This document shows positions 24,429-35,151 of a stretch of 64,000 nt of DNA, piece by piece. Below the pieces are notes generated by a model. That model was not told the DNA's origin and ran no database searches. It was given only the letters and a program-made list of their open reading frames with translations. A program made the position numbers and the translations under genes. This stretch comes from Saksenaea vasiformis B4078 (lineage: Eukaryota > Mucoromycota > Mucoromycetes > Mucorales > Saksenaeaceae), in assembly GCA_000697055.1 (NCBI GenBank), contig JNDT01002248.1, forward strand, positions 41,356 through 105,355, given 5' to 3'. Within the stretch, counting starts at the first letter, position 1. Every line of letters starts with the position of its first letter.

Positions 24429-26159
24429 CCCTGTTTTGTGCGGAAGAAAGGAACTTTTTATCCGTTAAAACTTCCAAAATTAAAAAAAAAAGAACGTTAG
24501 AACCTTGTACCCGCAGTACTAGATCATCTGGGATAGGTTAGAATCCAATCTCGATGGTCGCGACATCTTCCGTAGTTCCGTAGACGGTGCTAAGTTAAAT
24601 TACGCCATATGACTGTTACTTGCGTTATCGTTTCACTCACAAAAGCTTGAACCCTAGTCTAGTACTGTACATGAAATATTAAACTCTGTGTTACGTTTTT
24701 TTGTTGTTTATTAAATGACAAGTTACACTGTCCCAATAAATTCTATGTCCATGAAGAAATCAAATTTGGGCTGAGAGGAAAGAAAAAATAGAAAGAAAAG
24801 AAAAGAAGAGGAATGCGTTGTTAATACGTCATTCATGAAGAAGCATAGACTTATTTGCGAGAAATTCGGTTACTCACAGGCGCAAAGTTCATTAGATTAA
24901 CATAGAAAAGCATGTAGGTATATTCGGTGATACTTCGTTATCTCACTTCCCATGGGTGCGATCCCGTCACATTAGTCGGGAACCCCGGCGTATCCAGCCT
25001 ACAGTAGCACACGGTATGAGTTACAACTTTTTTTTTGCATAAACGGCTGAAATAGCTGGTAAAAAGAAGGCCACTAGGAGCCATCACAGCTAAATGGATA
25101 CGATATGAAGTACCTGCGACTATATCTTTTTGCGACTGTAAGTTTTTTTCATTGGGCGCGCGCTTTTGTCCGGATTGAGAGCGTCCAGCTAAAGTGGAGC
25201 CTGTGCAAATCCAGTCTCGTTAAACATGTCAATAAGATGTGTGACGAATAAACCCAGTATCATGCTAGAAAGTAACGGACTTTACTCGAGGCTACTCGGA
25301 GGAATGCCCGGCCATCAGTATATGTGCAAAATCAAACGCCAGGGCTCTTTGATCTTTGTAAACTTCTTTCTCGGGCATTCCAGGTGTAGTATCCACACAA
25401 TTTACAACTTTATATTATCAGCGATTGTAATATACCACGGTAACCATTCGACCGTGAAGAGAACGCAAGATTTTGTTGTAGGTTCCTTAAGTTTACCCAC
25501 AGACCTCACTGAACCATAAATTCTGCCATTTTTAATTATTTGCCGATCGTTACACGGTTTACTATTGCGCAAACGTTCCCCGATCAACAATATGGGGAAC
25601 CAAATTGTTGGCGCTAAGTTGCTGACGTATACCTATCCTACATATGGAGAAATGCCCGCGGATGGTTCGGCCAAAGGTAGCAATAGGATGGTCTGCCCTA
25701 CGTTAACCTCAGGATGTTACAGATAGTACAGCTAGACGCGTAAAGCTCCACAATATGTCCTAGATATCTGTGTTAAGTTAGCAAGATTCAGTAAGGAAAA
25801 ACTTTATGAGATCTCTGCATGTACCACTTGATCGGTCGTAAATCAAGAAAGGAAAAAGGTAACCGACATCGAAATTTTCACTTCGTAAATTAATAGTGGC
25901 GAGCATAGTGACTAGCTTGTAGTTACAGATAACTCAATGAGACGGTGTCGCCAGACAGTACGTAAGTTCTTTCCCAAATCGTCAGGTGCTCCAGAAAGTG
26001 TGGGTTCACAACAGATGAAGCTTGCGCGAGGTAGTATCCACGACGCCTTGCCGGTAGTCCAGATTAATTTGTAGAAGAAATAAGATATAAATACGCCATG
26101 ATCTGGGATATCCTTGGTTTCGACATCCTCAGTATCCCACTCTACAAAGGAAGAACAAC
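24429..26159. other. Shared upstream region of two divergent secreted-protein genes
   Basis: About 1.7 kb between two head-to-head genes, each with its own TATA box close to the start. No coding frame is convincing (25226-25519 is chance-like). The arrangement would allow common regulation, but no repeated motif was established. Confidence 0.45.
26086..26093 (+). promoter_or_regulatory. TATA box of secreted protein gene
   Basis: TATAAATA lies 67 bases upstream of the ATG at 26160, in a consensus context and position for a strongly expressed fungal gene. Confidence 0.65.
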
Positions 26160-27041
26160 ATGCGATTCCTAGGTCTAGCAGCTATCGTGCCATTAGCGTT
26201 CTTTATAGTCGCCAGAGCCGAAGAGAACCCATGCCCACCTGGGTATGAACCTGATCCGGAGGATCCCAATATCTGTAAGAAGGTTGATCTCGTATGCCGT
26301 ATCGGCTATGAGTCGTCCACCGGTCCTGACGACTCGAAGGTCTGCTGCCGCAAAGGCCTGGTTAATCTTGGAAAGAAGACATGCTGCTACCCTGACCAAC
26401 ACCTTGAGAACGGTAAATGCACTCCTCCACGCCCTCCTCCGCCTCCTCCCAATGATGAAATTTGCACGGACAAGCCCGTGTGTCCAAACTGTGACCAAGG
26501 AGATCTGGGCATCAAGTACGGCTCGTGCTATGTCCTTGTCACTCCCGACGGCCGAGAGATTTACTACGAATACCATAATGCTGATTATGAACCTGGCTCT
26601 CCTATGTCTGGTGTACCTTTCCGTATCTGTGCTAAAGAAAAGCCTACCGACCAACCCGATTGTGAGAAGAACAAGGGCAAGCCTGTGCCAATTGGTGCGG
26701 GATTCGCGCTCCAGGATACCAACGGCCAAATGCAGTACGGCAAGCCTACATTAGGATGGGTTAACAACGCGGTCAACTTCCACAAGACGTTTACAGCGGA
26801 CGGACTGGCCGCTGGTATCCATATCGGCAGACCCTCGTGTCGTATGTGTGGTATCTGTATCTCTGGTTTCACTTATGGTATTTCATACGTGTGCCCTGCC
26901 GGTTCTCCTGGTTGGGCCGAGAACAGTCTCTTCACCAAAAATCAGTGCTTCAATTTACAATTCAAGGAAGTCGCATGCGCTGATGATAAAAAACCGGTCT
27001 GCTTCAGAGGAAAGAAGCCGAAGGCAATTGCAGCCAATTAA
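26160..27041 (+). CDS. Secreted Cys-rich protein
   Basis: Single exon, 293 residues. Signal peptide MRFLGLAAIVPLAFFIVARA. The mature N-terminal third carries short Cys repeats (NPCPPGYEPD, DLVCRIGYES, SKVCCRKGL, KKTCCYPDQHLENGKC) and a Pro hinge (PPRPPPPPP). The larger C-terminal domain has GSCYVLVTPDGREIYYE, VPFRICA, GFALQDTNGQMQYG, IGRPSCRMCGICISG and CFNLQFKEVAC. This arrangement resembles uncharacterised secreted fungal proteins with a beta-rich, disulfide-bonded domain. The CC..NGKC part is shared with the divergent gene at 24376. Likely extracellular or cell wall; no enzymatic motif is visible. Codon use is GC-biased towards highly expressed codons, which fits the strong TATA promoter. 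Confidence 0.88.
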   Translation: MRFLGLAAIVPLAFFIVARAEENPCPPGYEPDPEDPNICKKVDLVCRIGYESSTGPDDSKVCCRKGLVNLGKKTCCYPDQHLENGKCTPPRPPPPPPNDEICTDKPVCPNCDQGDLGIKYGSCYVLVTPDGREIYYEYHNADYEPGSPMSGVPFRICAKEKPTDQPDCEKNKGKPVPIGAGFALQDTNGQMQYGKPTLGWVNNAVNFHKTFTADGLAAGIHIGRPSCRMCGICISGFTYGISYVCPAGSPGWAENSLFTKNQCFNLQFKEVACADDKKPVCFRGKKPKAIAAN

Positions 27042-28890
27042 GCATAGCCCACTTGTTGAATGATGACAATAAAAAAAGACTCCTTTTCATGCACTATAGC
27101 TACTATCTGCTAAGAGAACCTATTTTTACAGTGAGGTGCTGTTACCAAGTCAGAAAAATCCTTAGCGCACATATCAGTTAGAACAGTTATTGAATTTACA
27201 CTTGAATCCAAGCATGCTGCGTGGATTGCACCGTAACCTGACAATTAAAAGGTAAAAAATTTTAGACCAACTTTCTCTGTCAACTGCACGATGGAATCAC
27301 GAATAACGGTTCAATTCAAGTGCAGTATATATTTGCTTTCCCGTGAGCTCAGCAGGTACCAAACGCTGAGAGCTATCTTGCAACGGTGCTTAACTGTGTC
27401 CCAATGTCATTTGAAGTTATAACAAACAAAAGTTCATGATGGGGAAGAAAAGCAAGCAAAAGTCAAATGACTTATTCCAAGGAAACATCAACAGCAGAAA
27501 GAACGTTCCTGAAACACATAATATCAGGATTGCTATGGCATATGCACGGCGTTATTGTCAACGCAAGGTTGCTCTCTAGAACAAAGGGCGCCAAATTAGG
27601 TTCACAGCGCTCGTGCACATCTTGATATTCCAACGTATAGAGCTGATCAATACCATCCCCATGTGATTGTGCAAACTCTCCAAAGGAGCAGACTTGGTCA
27701 TTCTAAGGAACCTTTTTAAAAGAAGCGATGTTACACACAAGTACGCACTACTGGAACATATCACAAGTCGCATCTAGACTTCGTCCTGGAGGATATAATC
27801 ACCACTCCGTTTCATGTTGAAAAGACTGCGTAAGAATGGAAAGTAGAAGCCAACTCAGCCATGTTAGATGGAATGCACAAAATCAGGAAGCAGTTCAATA
27901 AAATTGAATGCGATGCATTTGAGCGTCCTATTCAAAGCGAAGGCATAATCTGCTCCTGCGAATACTGGGTTTTGACTGAGCAACTGCGTCAAATAAATAT
28001 CACACTACATTAAGTTGAGCAAATTTTGCGGTGGAAATGATGTGTCTCTGCGGTGGAAAGTAGTTTATTTTGCGTCAATCCGAGCAGTCGTAACCCCATT
28101 TTTCATAAGTGCTTCCGTCATGAGTTTTTCAGTATTCTTTCGGAAAGCAGTAAAAATGTCTCACGATAAGGGCAGATCGCACCCAAAATTATCCATACTT
28201 AAAGGAATGCACGAATTTCATTCTTTTTTTTCTTTGGCTCTGTTTACCTTTAACATACCCGGTAAGGATGTCAATTTATATAAATGCACAATTATACATT
28301 TTGTTTTATCTAACGTCTAGCCTGCATAACTTCTGTCCCGAACCGTCCTGGCTGTGGTATAGGCCCTCGTTCACTACCAGGGAAACAGGTATTATAGCAC
28401 GCTGCGTTATCCAACTTCCACAACAGAACCTCACCCGACGCTGCATCGCTTCAAGTCCTCTGCACGACGTACAAATTTATCGCTGGTCCTCGTCGCCAGA
28501 TTCCCCGCTCATGCTGGTCCCACCGGACTCAGGTGCAGTTTTGACCCAGACCTGTAGGTCTGATTACTCTTCAAGGATAAGTAAACGGACATCAGAGTAT
28601 GCCATTTCCTAACTGTGAATGATTTTTTATACTGCTCCAATAAACTATGCGTCCATCTGGGGACCAAGTTGATGTAAGTACGGTGTTATTATTTTGTCGT
28701 CAATTCGTGAACTAATTACCGTACATTTTATTTTTCTCTCAACACAAACTCTGTTCTTCATGGACGTATAGGTTATTTAGAGTAGCGTAAAAAGTTGCTC
28801 AATAAAACAGCAATGATTGTTGAGTTTCCCTGTCAGTCTTGAACCCCTCAGGGGTTTCAAAGGCCGACGTCTCTGGTTTGACCTTCTGCC
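27042..28890. other. Intergenic with dispersed repeat
   Basis: 1.8 kb without a supported gene. The right half holds one copy of a repeat also present near 62.6-63.1 kb. Short frames at 27576-27773 (-), 28015-28320 (+) and 28268-28612 (+) lack domains; the last overlaps the repeat. Confidence 0.5.
28140..28668 (+). repeat. Dispersed repeat, copy 1
   Basis: This segment shares a collinear series of diverged blocks with 62549-63062 in the same orientation. Examples are TGTCTCACGATAAG vs TGTTTCACGATGAG, GGCTCTGTT near an intron-like GGTAAG, TCTGTCCCGAACCGTC, ATCGCTTCAAGTCCTCTGCA, and an AATAAA-bearing end with TGCGTCCA. The blocks are in the same order with variable spacing, so it is an old interspersed family rather than a segmental copy. 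No terminal repeats or tRNA-type promoter boxes were seen. Confidence 0.7.
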
Positions 28891-30269
28891 ATGTTGGAAT
28901 CGATTCCCGGGCGTGCCATTGTTGCCGCTGTCATCGTTTTGATCAGTTTTCTTGCCGTAACAGCTCAAGTTTTTGTCTTTGTGCCAGCATTTGAACGATT
29001 GGACTTGGTCTTGGGTCCATTGAATGCATTACTGATCATGCTTTACTACAACTACTACCTGGCATGTAGCACTGATCCTGGCAGTCCTCCTAAAGATTGG
29101 GTAAACTAGAAGACCGATAGGAGCCCTGAATAGTAATTTTTTTGGCCATTACATATGCAGGAACCACCGCACTCACAGTTCGAGGTATTGACAGGAGAAG
29201 AAGGCTCGACCGGTCCACGTTACTGCAAAACCTGTGTAGCATACAAACCTCCACGATCACATCATTGCCGATCTTGTCAACGATGTATCTTGAGAATGGA
29301 CCATCATTGTCCATGGATCAACAACTGCGTGGGTCATGAGAATTATAGTCATTTCTTGCGATTCATTTTTTCCGTGGATTTGACATGTGGCTACGCCATG
29401 TTACTCTTTTTCTGGCGTGCCAAGACCATCATTGACCCAGAGTCGGTACGTTCGTCAATCTAGATGAAGGAGTATCTCAAAATTGCAATGTTTTCTATAG
29501 AGTATACCGGATCCATCCGTAACAGAGATAGTTTTCTTGGTGGTGGATTTCTCATTGACCTTCATTGTCCTTTTCTGCGTGGGCATTTTGAGTCTGTACC
29601 ATTTGTACTGCTTAGCAAGGAATCAGACAACAATTGAAGGAGAAGAGCGGAGCAAAGTGCGAAAGTTAATTCGCCAAGGAAAAGTACCACCTGTACGTTA
29701 CTGCCGCATTTCAAACGTAGACCTTATATAAGACTATCCAGACAGAGTTTCCATTCAATATTGGTTTTTACAAGAATATCTGCTCTGTCCTAGGCGACAA
29801 TCCGTTGTTGTGGATGTGGCCACAGCGCATGCCAGGGAATGGAATCACATTTTCCGTCCGCCCTGGAACAGGTAAGTACAGAAACAGCGTCTACAATTTG
29901 CTCACTCGGCCGATAGACCCTAGATCACCGTACTGCTGGCCACCACGTGATCCGGGCGAGCTTTCCCAGCCTAACTATTGCGATAATCCACAGCTAGTTC
30001 GTCGTGATTCTGAAGGTTATTTGGTGAGGGAAATTACAGCAGAAGATCGTTTACGCATGCTGGAGGGATATGGGACAGAGGCAGAGACCGAGAGCTATGA
30101 GGCCGATGACTATGAACAGATGGACCCCGATATTTACTACTATGATTCTGGTAGCTGCGATGAATGTGATGCGGATAGCATCGAATATGTGTCGGAAGAC
30201 TATGAAAAGATAACAGAACCGGAACTAGTAGACGATTCCCTGCATGAGCAAGTATCTAGTGTGTCATAG
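28891..30269 (+). CDS. PFA4: DHHC palmitoyltransferase, Pfa4-like
   Basis: It attaches palmitate to cysteines of membrane proteins, probably at the ER; Pfa4 palmitoylates chitin synthase Chs3 in yeast. Four exons (28891-29100, 29161-29445, 29501-29692, 29742-30269) give 404 residues. Two membrane segments near the N-terminus are followed by the Cys-rich core RYCKTCVAYKPPRSHHCRSC, then MDHHCPWINNCVG with the catalytic DHHC, then two more membrane segments (FIFSVDLTCGYAMLLFF and VVDFSLTFIVLFCVGIL). NPLLWMWPQRMPGNG is the typical Pfa4 C-terminal motif. The acidic tail (EAETESYEADD and following) is disordered. Every intron keeps frame, and catalytic residues are intact. Confidence 0.94.
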
Positions 30270-31663
30270 TCTTCGGCGCTAAAAAACAAATAAAAAAAAG
30301 TTTCGTAGGAAATGTTACTGTCCCTGACCATTGAGCAACTTTTAGTCCCCTACATAACCGGAGATATAAAAGAGAACAAAAAGGCAATTGGACACTGGAA
30401 CATTATGTGCCAATATAGACATTTTAACCATCTGCCAAAGCTAGTGTGTTGACAGCTTCTGCAACGTCCGTCTCAACGTGATGACATTGCCCTATCTGGG
30501 TAGGACGTATAGGCTCGCATAATAGTTGCTTATTATGCAAACGTCTGCACCCGTTACATATTCAATTCGTATTGCAGCAGACTTGGAAGCAGGTATTACA
30601 AACTACGTCAACGATAACGATATAACCATGAGTTCGGACCACTTTTTACGGAAAAAAGCAAGCCGATTGCTTATTTCGAGCGCGTGTTACGATAGAGTAT
30701 GAATTACGTCATGTATGGTCAAGGTGTGTCAAGATGTGTCAAGAATTACGAAATAGGACACGTTGGTTGGCCAATGTTAATTTTCGTTGGGGACGAAATT
30801 GCGTGTGTTTTACAAAATGTGATACGAAAACCCCTTGTCGCTCTTCAAAGATAATTATAGAAAAAAAAAAGCTTGTATACGATGCCGAAGATTTCACGAT
30901 TCTCGGGTTTCTTTTGGTATGATATCATTGTGACATGTTAGCTTCTATCGGCCGGTTAACCAAATGCAAGCGTTGGATGATCTTCGCATAGTACTGATGT
31001 GCTGGAGCTCCAGAAAGAGGGAGCATTACTGTTACTTGTTACTTCTATCTGTAGGTACCTTCATGCAGCTGGATAATGCCCATTTCCAAAGCTCCCATTT
31101 CTTTCCCGTTATACTCGTACGATCCGCTCCAGATAAACGTGTCTACAAAAGCACGTTGTTATCTATTATTAAGGCGATCACTAGGCAAGAATGGATTTTC
31201 ATTGGACTTTCTGCAACCCAACGCTACGGCGGCTTACTAATGACCTGCGCAGAACTCTAATCTTTTTTTAACTGTCACTCCATGTATAGCAAACCCGACG
31301 TTACACGGGCAGTTGTGGTCAACGTTGCCGGCTATTATTATTGTATAGCACGGTGTCAAGAATAGAGAAGGGAGCACGGCCCTGCTAGATGATGTGAAGA
31401 TAGCTGCCGTTTCTAATGTATGCCCATTGCTAAGTATCAAAGACGTAGTAAAGTCTTTTTTTTTTTTTTGCTTGTGTCTGAATTGGTAGGCTGAGATGAA
31501 GCGACCCACCCAATGATCAGCACCTTGTCTAGATAGACTTTTTTCTTCCTTTCTAGTCTAGCGCGTATGCTCTCACTCAGAAACAGCCTTTGTCGAATCA
31601 ATAGCTTGTATTACGGATAAACGTTATCTCAGCAAAGCAGTTTGTCGTTGGACGTTACTAACC
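30270..31663. other. Intergenic
   Basis: 1.4 kb of AT-rich sequence. Frames at 30734-30922 and 30964-31260 (+) and 31237-31509 (-) have no recognised features. Nothing else was seen. Confidence 0.45.
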
Positions 31664-33412
31664 ATGACCTCCATGACCATGCTGCAAATGTTACCAACGG
31701 AAGTTTGCGAAAAAGTGTTCGACTACTTGCCACAAAGTGATCGTGTCACCTGTCTCTATGTCTGTAGTTTGTGGAATGCCATTCTGCGACCTCTTTTCTA
31801 TCGAAATGTCACCATCTCATCTCGTTGTCAATTCAAATCTCTTTTCCGTTCGCTCTACCTGTCAGCGGAAGAAGAACGATTTCATCTGGGCCAGCTGATC
31901 CGCGAATTGCGCATAGATCATGCGGTCGGATTTTCACGCGCCGAGTTTGAATGTCTTCCCAAGCTATGCCCATTTCTCACATTCATCGATTTCAATTCTT
32001 GTCTTTGGAAGTATTTACGTTATACAGCTGTCCTAAAGGACTGGCATCATCTACGACACTTTCCAGATACAGCGTATGGAACACCGCAATTACGTAGATC
32101 TTTACTGTATGCATTTCCCCATTGTTTTACTACGCAGACAATCGACATGGAACATGCAGGATGGTACAGTTACGTGAAAGATATGCCGTACCTTCAAGAG
32201 CTGGCCCTCATAGGTTCTTCTTACAAACACAAACGCGTTTCCTTGTCTTCCATCGACGCCGCTCATGGATCATTACCCTACTTACGTCGTCTTGAGGTGC
32301 TCGGACTTTACCTAGCTGACTGCGTACCGCCGATGGATGTCATTCCCAGCAACGAGGTGAAATCCGTACGCTTAAGAGACATCCATGCCAATTTCAGTTT
32401 GTGGATCTATTACTTCGCGAAGAAATACCCAAACCTTGAAGACCTGACGGTCGAGTTTTACAGCATGACAAACTTGTCATTTTCTGAAGAAGAACAGATT
32501 GCAACTCGTTCTGCTGCTTTACTGCTAGCAAAATCCTGTCGTCATCTGAAATCATTGAAGTTCTTACCTGACAACCAGTACGGATGGCCCCTTTCGGATT
32601 TCTTAACTGAGCTGTACAACAATGGCGGCCGACTTTGTGAGATCGCTTTTCCATGCAAGTACACTGGGCCATTTGGGCCACAAGCAGTGTTCGAAGCAAT
32701 ACAGCGATTTCACATCACTTTGACGCATGTTGTGATTGGTTTTGACAATCTCGCGCGATCAGCTGCCCCGGAAATGATAAAAGTCTTGTGTGCATGTTCT
32801 CATCTGAAACGCCTGGAAGTGTACCTGGGAGGCGATGGTAGCCCCGAAGATTTTGAAATGAGCCATGTCCTTAATTACTGGCCTCGACTGACCTTCTTGG
32901 CGCTCTCTTGTTTCACCATACTTGCACCCAATGGAAGCTTTTCATCGCATGATCGGTTACAAACCTTGAAGCTGCAACATTGTCTTTTCTCAGCAAATGC
33001 CATTTCTAACATTTCGCGTCAGTTTCCTCAGCTATCGGATGTCTGCTTGTGGAAATGCACAGAGGCATCACCACCGAGCAAAGCCCACGCATGTAAACTG
33101 GACATGTCAGGCCTGCGTCTCAAGTCACTCGAGATAGCCACGGACGATGTCCACTTTTACGCCCTCAAACTATCACAAATCGAGAAAACAAGGAGATGTC
33201 TGGAAAGACAACGGAAATATCATGGATCACTTGAAAAAAATTATGGCAATACCAGCTGGACAAGATGGTATTACTCAACGTCCGATCCTGCCAGATCTCT
33301 TTGTAGATTGACCGATCGTCAGATACAACAAGTCATTGCAAGTGAATCCTATATCTCCGTGGTTTGCCACTCTGTTGATAAGCTGAGTCTCGTGTTAGAA
33401 TATTTAGAATAG
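31664..33412 (+). CDS. F-box protein with leucine-rich-repeat-like C-terminus
   Basis: Single exon, 582 residues. The N-terminal F-box is MLQMLPTEVCEKVFDYLPQS followed by CLYVCSLWNAILRPLFYRNV, the Skp1-binding pattern, so it is a likely substrate receptor of an SCF ubiquitin ligase. The rest shows irregular LRR-like strands such as LRRLEVLGLYLADC, LEDLTVEFYSM, LKSLKFLPDN, LKRLEVYLGG and LKSLEIA. This matches the large, fast-evolving F-box/LRR family expanded in Mucoromycota. The substrate cannot be inferred. Confidence 0.88.
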   Translation: MTSMTMLQMLPTEVCEKVFDYLPQSDRVTCLYVCSLWNAILRPLFYRNVTISSRCQFKSLFRSLYLSAEEERFHLGQLIRELRIDHAVGFSRAEFECLPKLCPFLTFIDFNSCLWKYLRYTAVLKDWHHLRHFPDTAYGTPQLRRSLLYAFPHCFTTQTIDMEHAGWYSYVKDMPYLQELALIGSSYKHKRVSLSSIDAAHGSLPYLRRLEVLGLYLADCVPPMDVIPSNEVKSVRLRDIHANFSLWIYYFAKKYPNLEDLTVEFYSMTNLSFSEEEQIATRSAALLLAKSCRHLKSLKFLPDNQYGWPLSDFLTELYNNGGRLCEIAFPCKYTGPFGPQAVFEAIQRFHITLTHVVIGFDNLARSAAPEMIKVLCACSHLKRLEVYLGGDGSPEDFEMSHVLNYWPRLTFLALSCFTILAPNGSFSSHDRLQTLKLQHCLFSANAISNISRQFPQLSDVCLWKCTEASPPSKAHACKLDMSGLRLKSLEIATDDVHFYALKLSQIEKTRRCLERQRKYHGSLEKNYGNTSWTRWYYSTSDPARSLCRLTDRQIQQVIASESYISVVCHSVDKLSLVLEYLE

Positions 33413-33717
33413 ATAACGCTATTATTTTTTCTTTATTATAGTTATGATCATGTTGATGATATAACTTTAGTGTAGTATTTATGGAAACATGTCTCGACAT
33501 GCATATATGGTAAAATGATTATTACGTTTTGTTAAGCGTATGGGAAACCGTCGTGTGGGTTATAAGGCATTGGCTTAGTAAAAATGAGCTAATCAAGATT
33601 TTGGAACCTATCAAATAAAATGCATGGAACATCGCACGTCTGCTGAAACTCAGAGAGACTACAAATCCTTGCGACGAATCAACCTAAGTTCATGCAATTC
33701 TTCTCTTTTTCTTCATC
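33413..33717. other. Short intergenic spacer
   Basis: Contains the T-rich 3' end of the F-box gene and the promoter of transaldolase. No TATA box is clear. Confidence 0.45.
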
Positions 33718-34799
33718 ATGTCCGTTCTTGACCAGATAAAGCAGTTTACAACCATTGTTGCTGATTCGGGCGATTTTGAAAGTAAAATGATTCAAGAGTG
33801 TTATAGAAATAGTATACTTATTTTTTTTTTTTTGGTTACAGCGATTGCACAATACAAACCTCAAGATGCAACGACCAACCCTTCCTTGATTTTGGCTGCT
33901 TCTCAAAAATCGCAGTATGCTCCCTTGATCGACGACGCTATCAAGTATGCCAAGTCGAAATCCACGTAAGCCCTCAAAGTTAAACCGAACGAGAACTTTG
34001 TTTAACCGGATTGTTTAGCGATCCAAAAGAACAAGTGACATGGGCCACTGATCGCCTGCTTGTTAATTTTGGCAAGGAAATCCTAAAGATCGTACCGGGG
34101 CGAGTGTCTACAGAGGTGGACGCACGACTATCCTTCGATAAAGAAGCCACCATTGATAAGGCCCTTCGTCTGATTAAGATGTACGAGGAGACAGGCGTCA
34201 GCAGAGACCGCATCTTGATTAAAGTTGCTTCGACATGGGAGGGCATTCATGCCGCTCATATTCTTGAAACAAAACATAACATCCACTGCAACCTGACATT
34301 GTTGTTCGGCTTTCCCCAAGCGGTGGCGTGTGCCGAAGCGGGTGTGACATTGATATCGCCCTTCGTCGGCCGCATCTTGGATTGGTACAAGAAATCGACG
34401 GGCCAAAACTACGAGAGCCATAATGACCCCGGCGTTGTTTCAGTGACGAAAATATACAACTATTACAAACATCATGGGTACAAGACCATCGTAATGGGAG
34501 CGTCCTTCCGTAACACAGGTGAAATCGAAGAACTAGCGGGTTGTGATTTTTTGACGATCTCAATCGCCTTGTTGGGTGAGCTGGCCCAGTCGGAGAAGAG
34601 GCTCGTGCGCAAATTAAGCCCTGATCAAGCCCAGAAAACCCAGCTGGACAAGGTAGCGTATTTCGATAATGAAAAGCTTTTCCGATGGGATATGAACCAA
34701 GATGCCATGGCAACGGAGAAGTTGTCAGAAGGCATCCGAAACTTTGCGGCGGATGGCGTTAAACTGGATACATTAATGAAAGGAAAACTTGGTCTTTGA
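33718..34799 (+). CDS. TAL1: Transaldolase
   Basis: It transfers a dihydroxyacetone unit between sugar phosphates in the non-oxidative pentose phosphate pathway, in the cytosol. Three exons (33718-33781, 33842-33965, 34019-34799) give 322 residues, the normal size. The DATTNPSL motif holds the acid-base Asp. [11 protein letters not shown] contains the Schiff-base lysine. [18 protein letters not shown] and [11 protein letters not shown] are the phosphate and barrel signatures. [15 protein letters not shown] and [10 protein letters not shown] complete the barrel. Intron 1 ends in a 14-T run before GGTTACAG. All catalytic residues are present. Confidence 0.97.
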
Positions 34800-35151
34800 G
34801 CGACTTTTTCCCTTCCCTTTTTTTTTTTTTACGTGGGAACTTTAGGTGCCACGAAAAAGCCAGAACAGCCTGCGAATTAAAATAAAAGAAAAGAAAAGAA
34901 ACTGTTCCAAGAAAGGAACAAGGGGTGTGAGGTGGTTTCCAGTTCGTGTTTCATAGAAGAAATCATTCTTCTTGTTGCTTTCTATTTCCACATAGTAGAT
35001 CCATCATCGTCTACTGCATTCTGTTCGACCAATAGGGTAGACTAGCTGCACGTGAAATAAGGGTTTCCCCGATCAATCAAAAAGGAAGAAGAAAGGCTTC
35101 CCAAAGTTACTCTTTCTTCATCCCGTTTCGTTTTTTCTCTTTTTCTTAACA
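34800..35151. other. Short intergenic spacer
   Basis: 3' end of transaldolase and promoter of the RS-domain gene, with a pyrimidine-rich stretch just before its ATG. No gene is present. Confidence 0.45.

Noticed and set aside
30964..31260. 98-residue plus-strand frame
   Set aside because: No domain, no promoter signal, no intron evidence; chance frame in an intergenic region.
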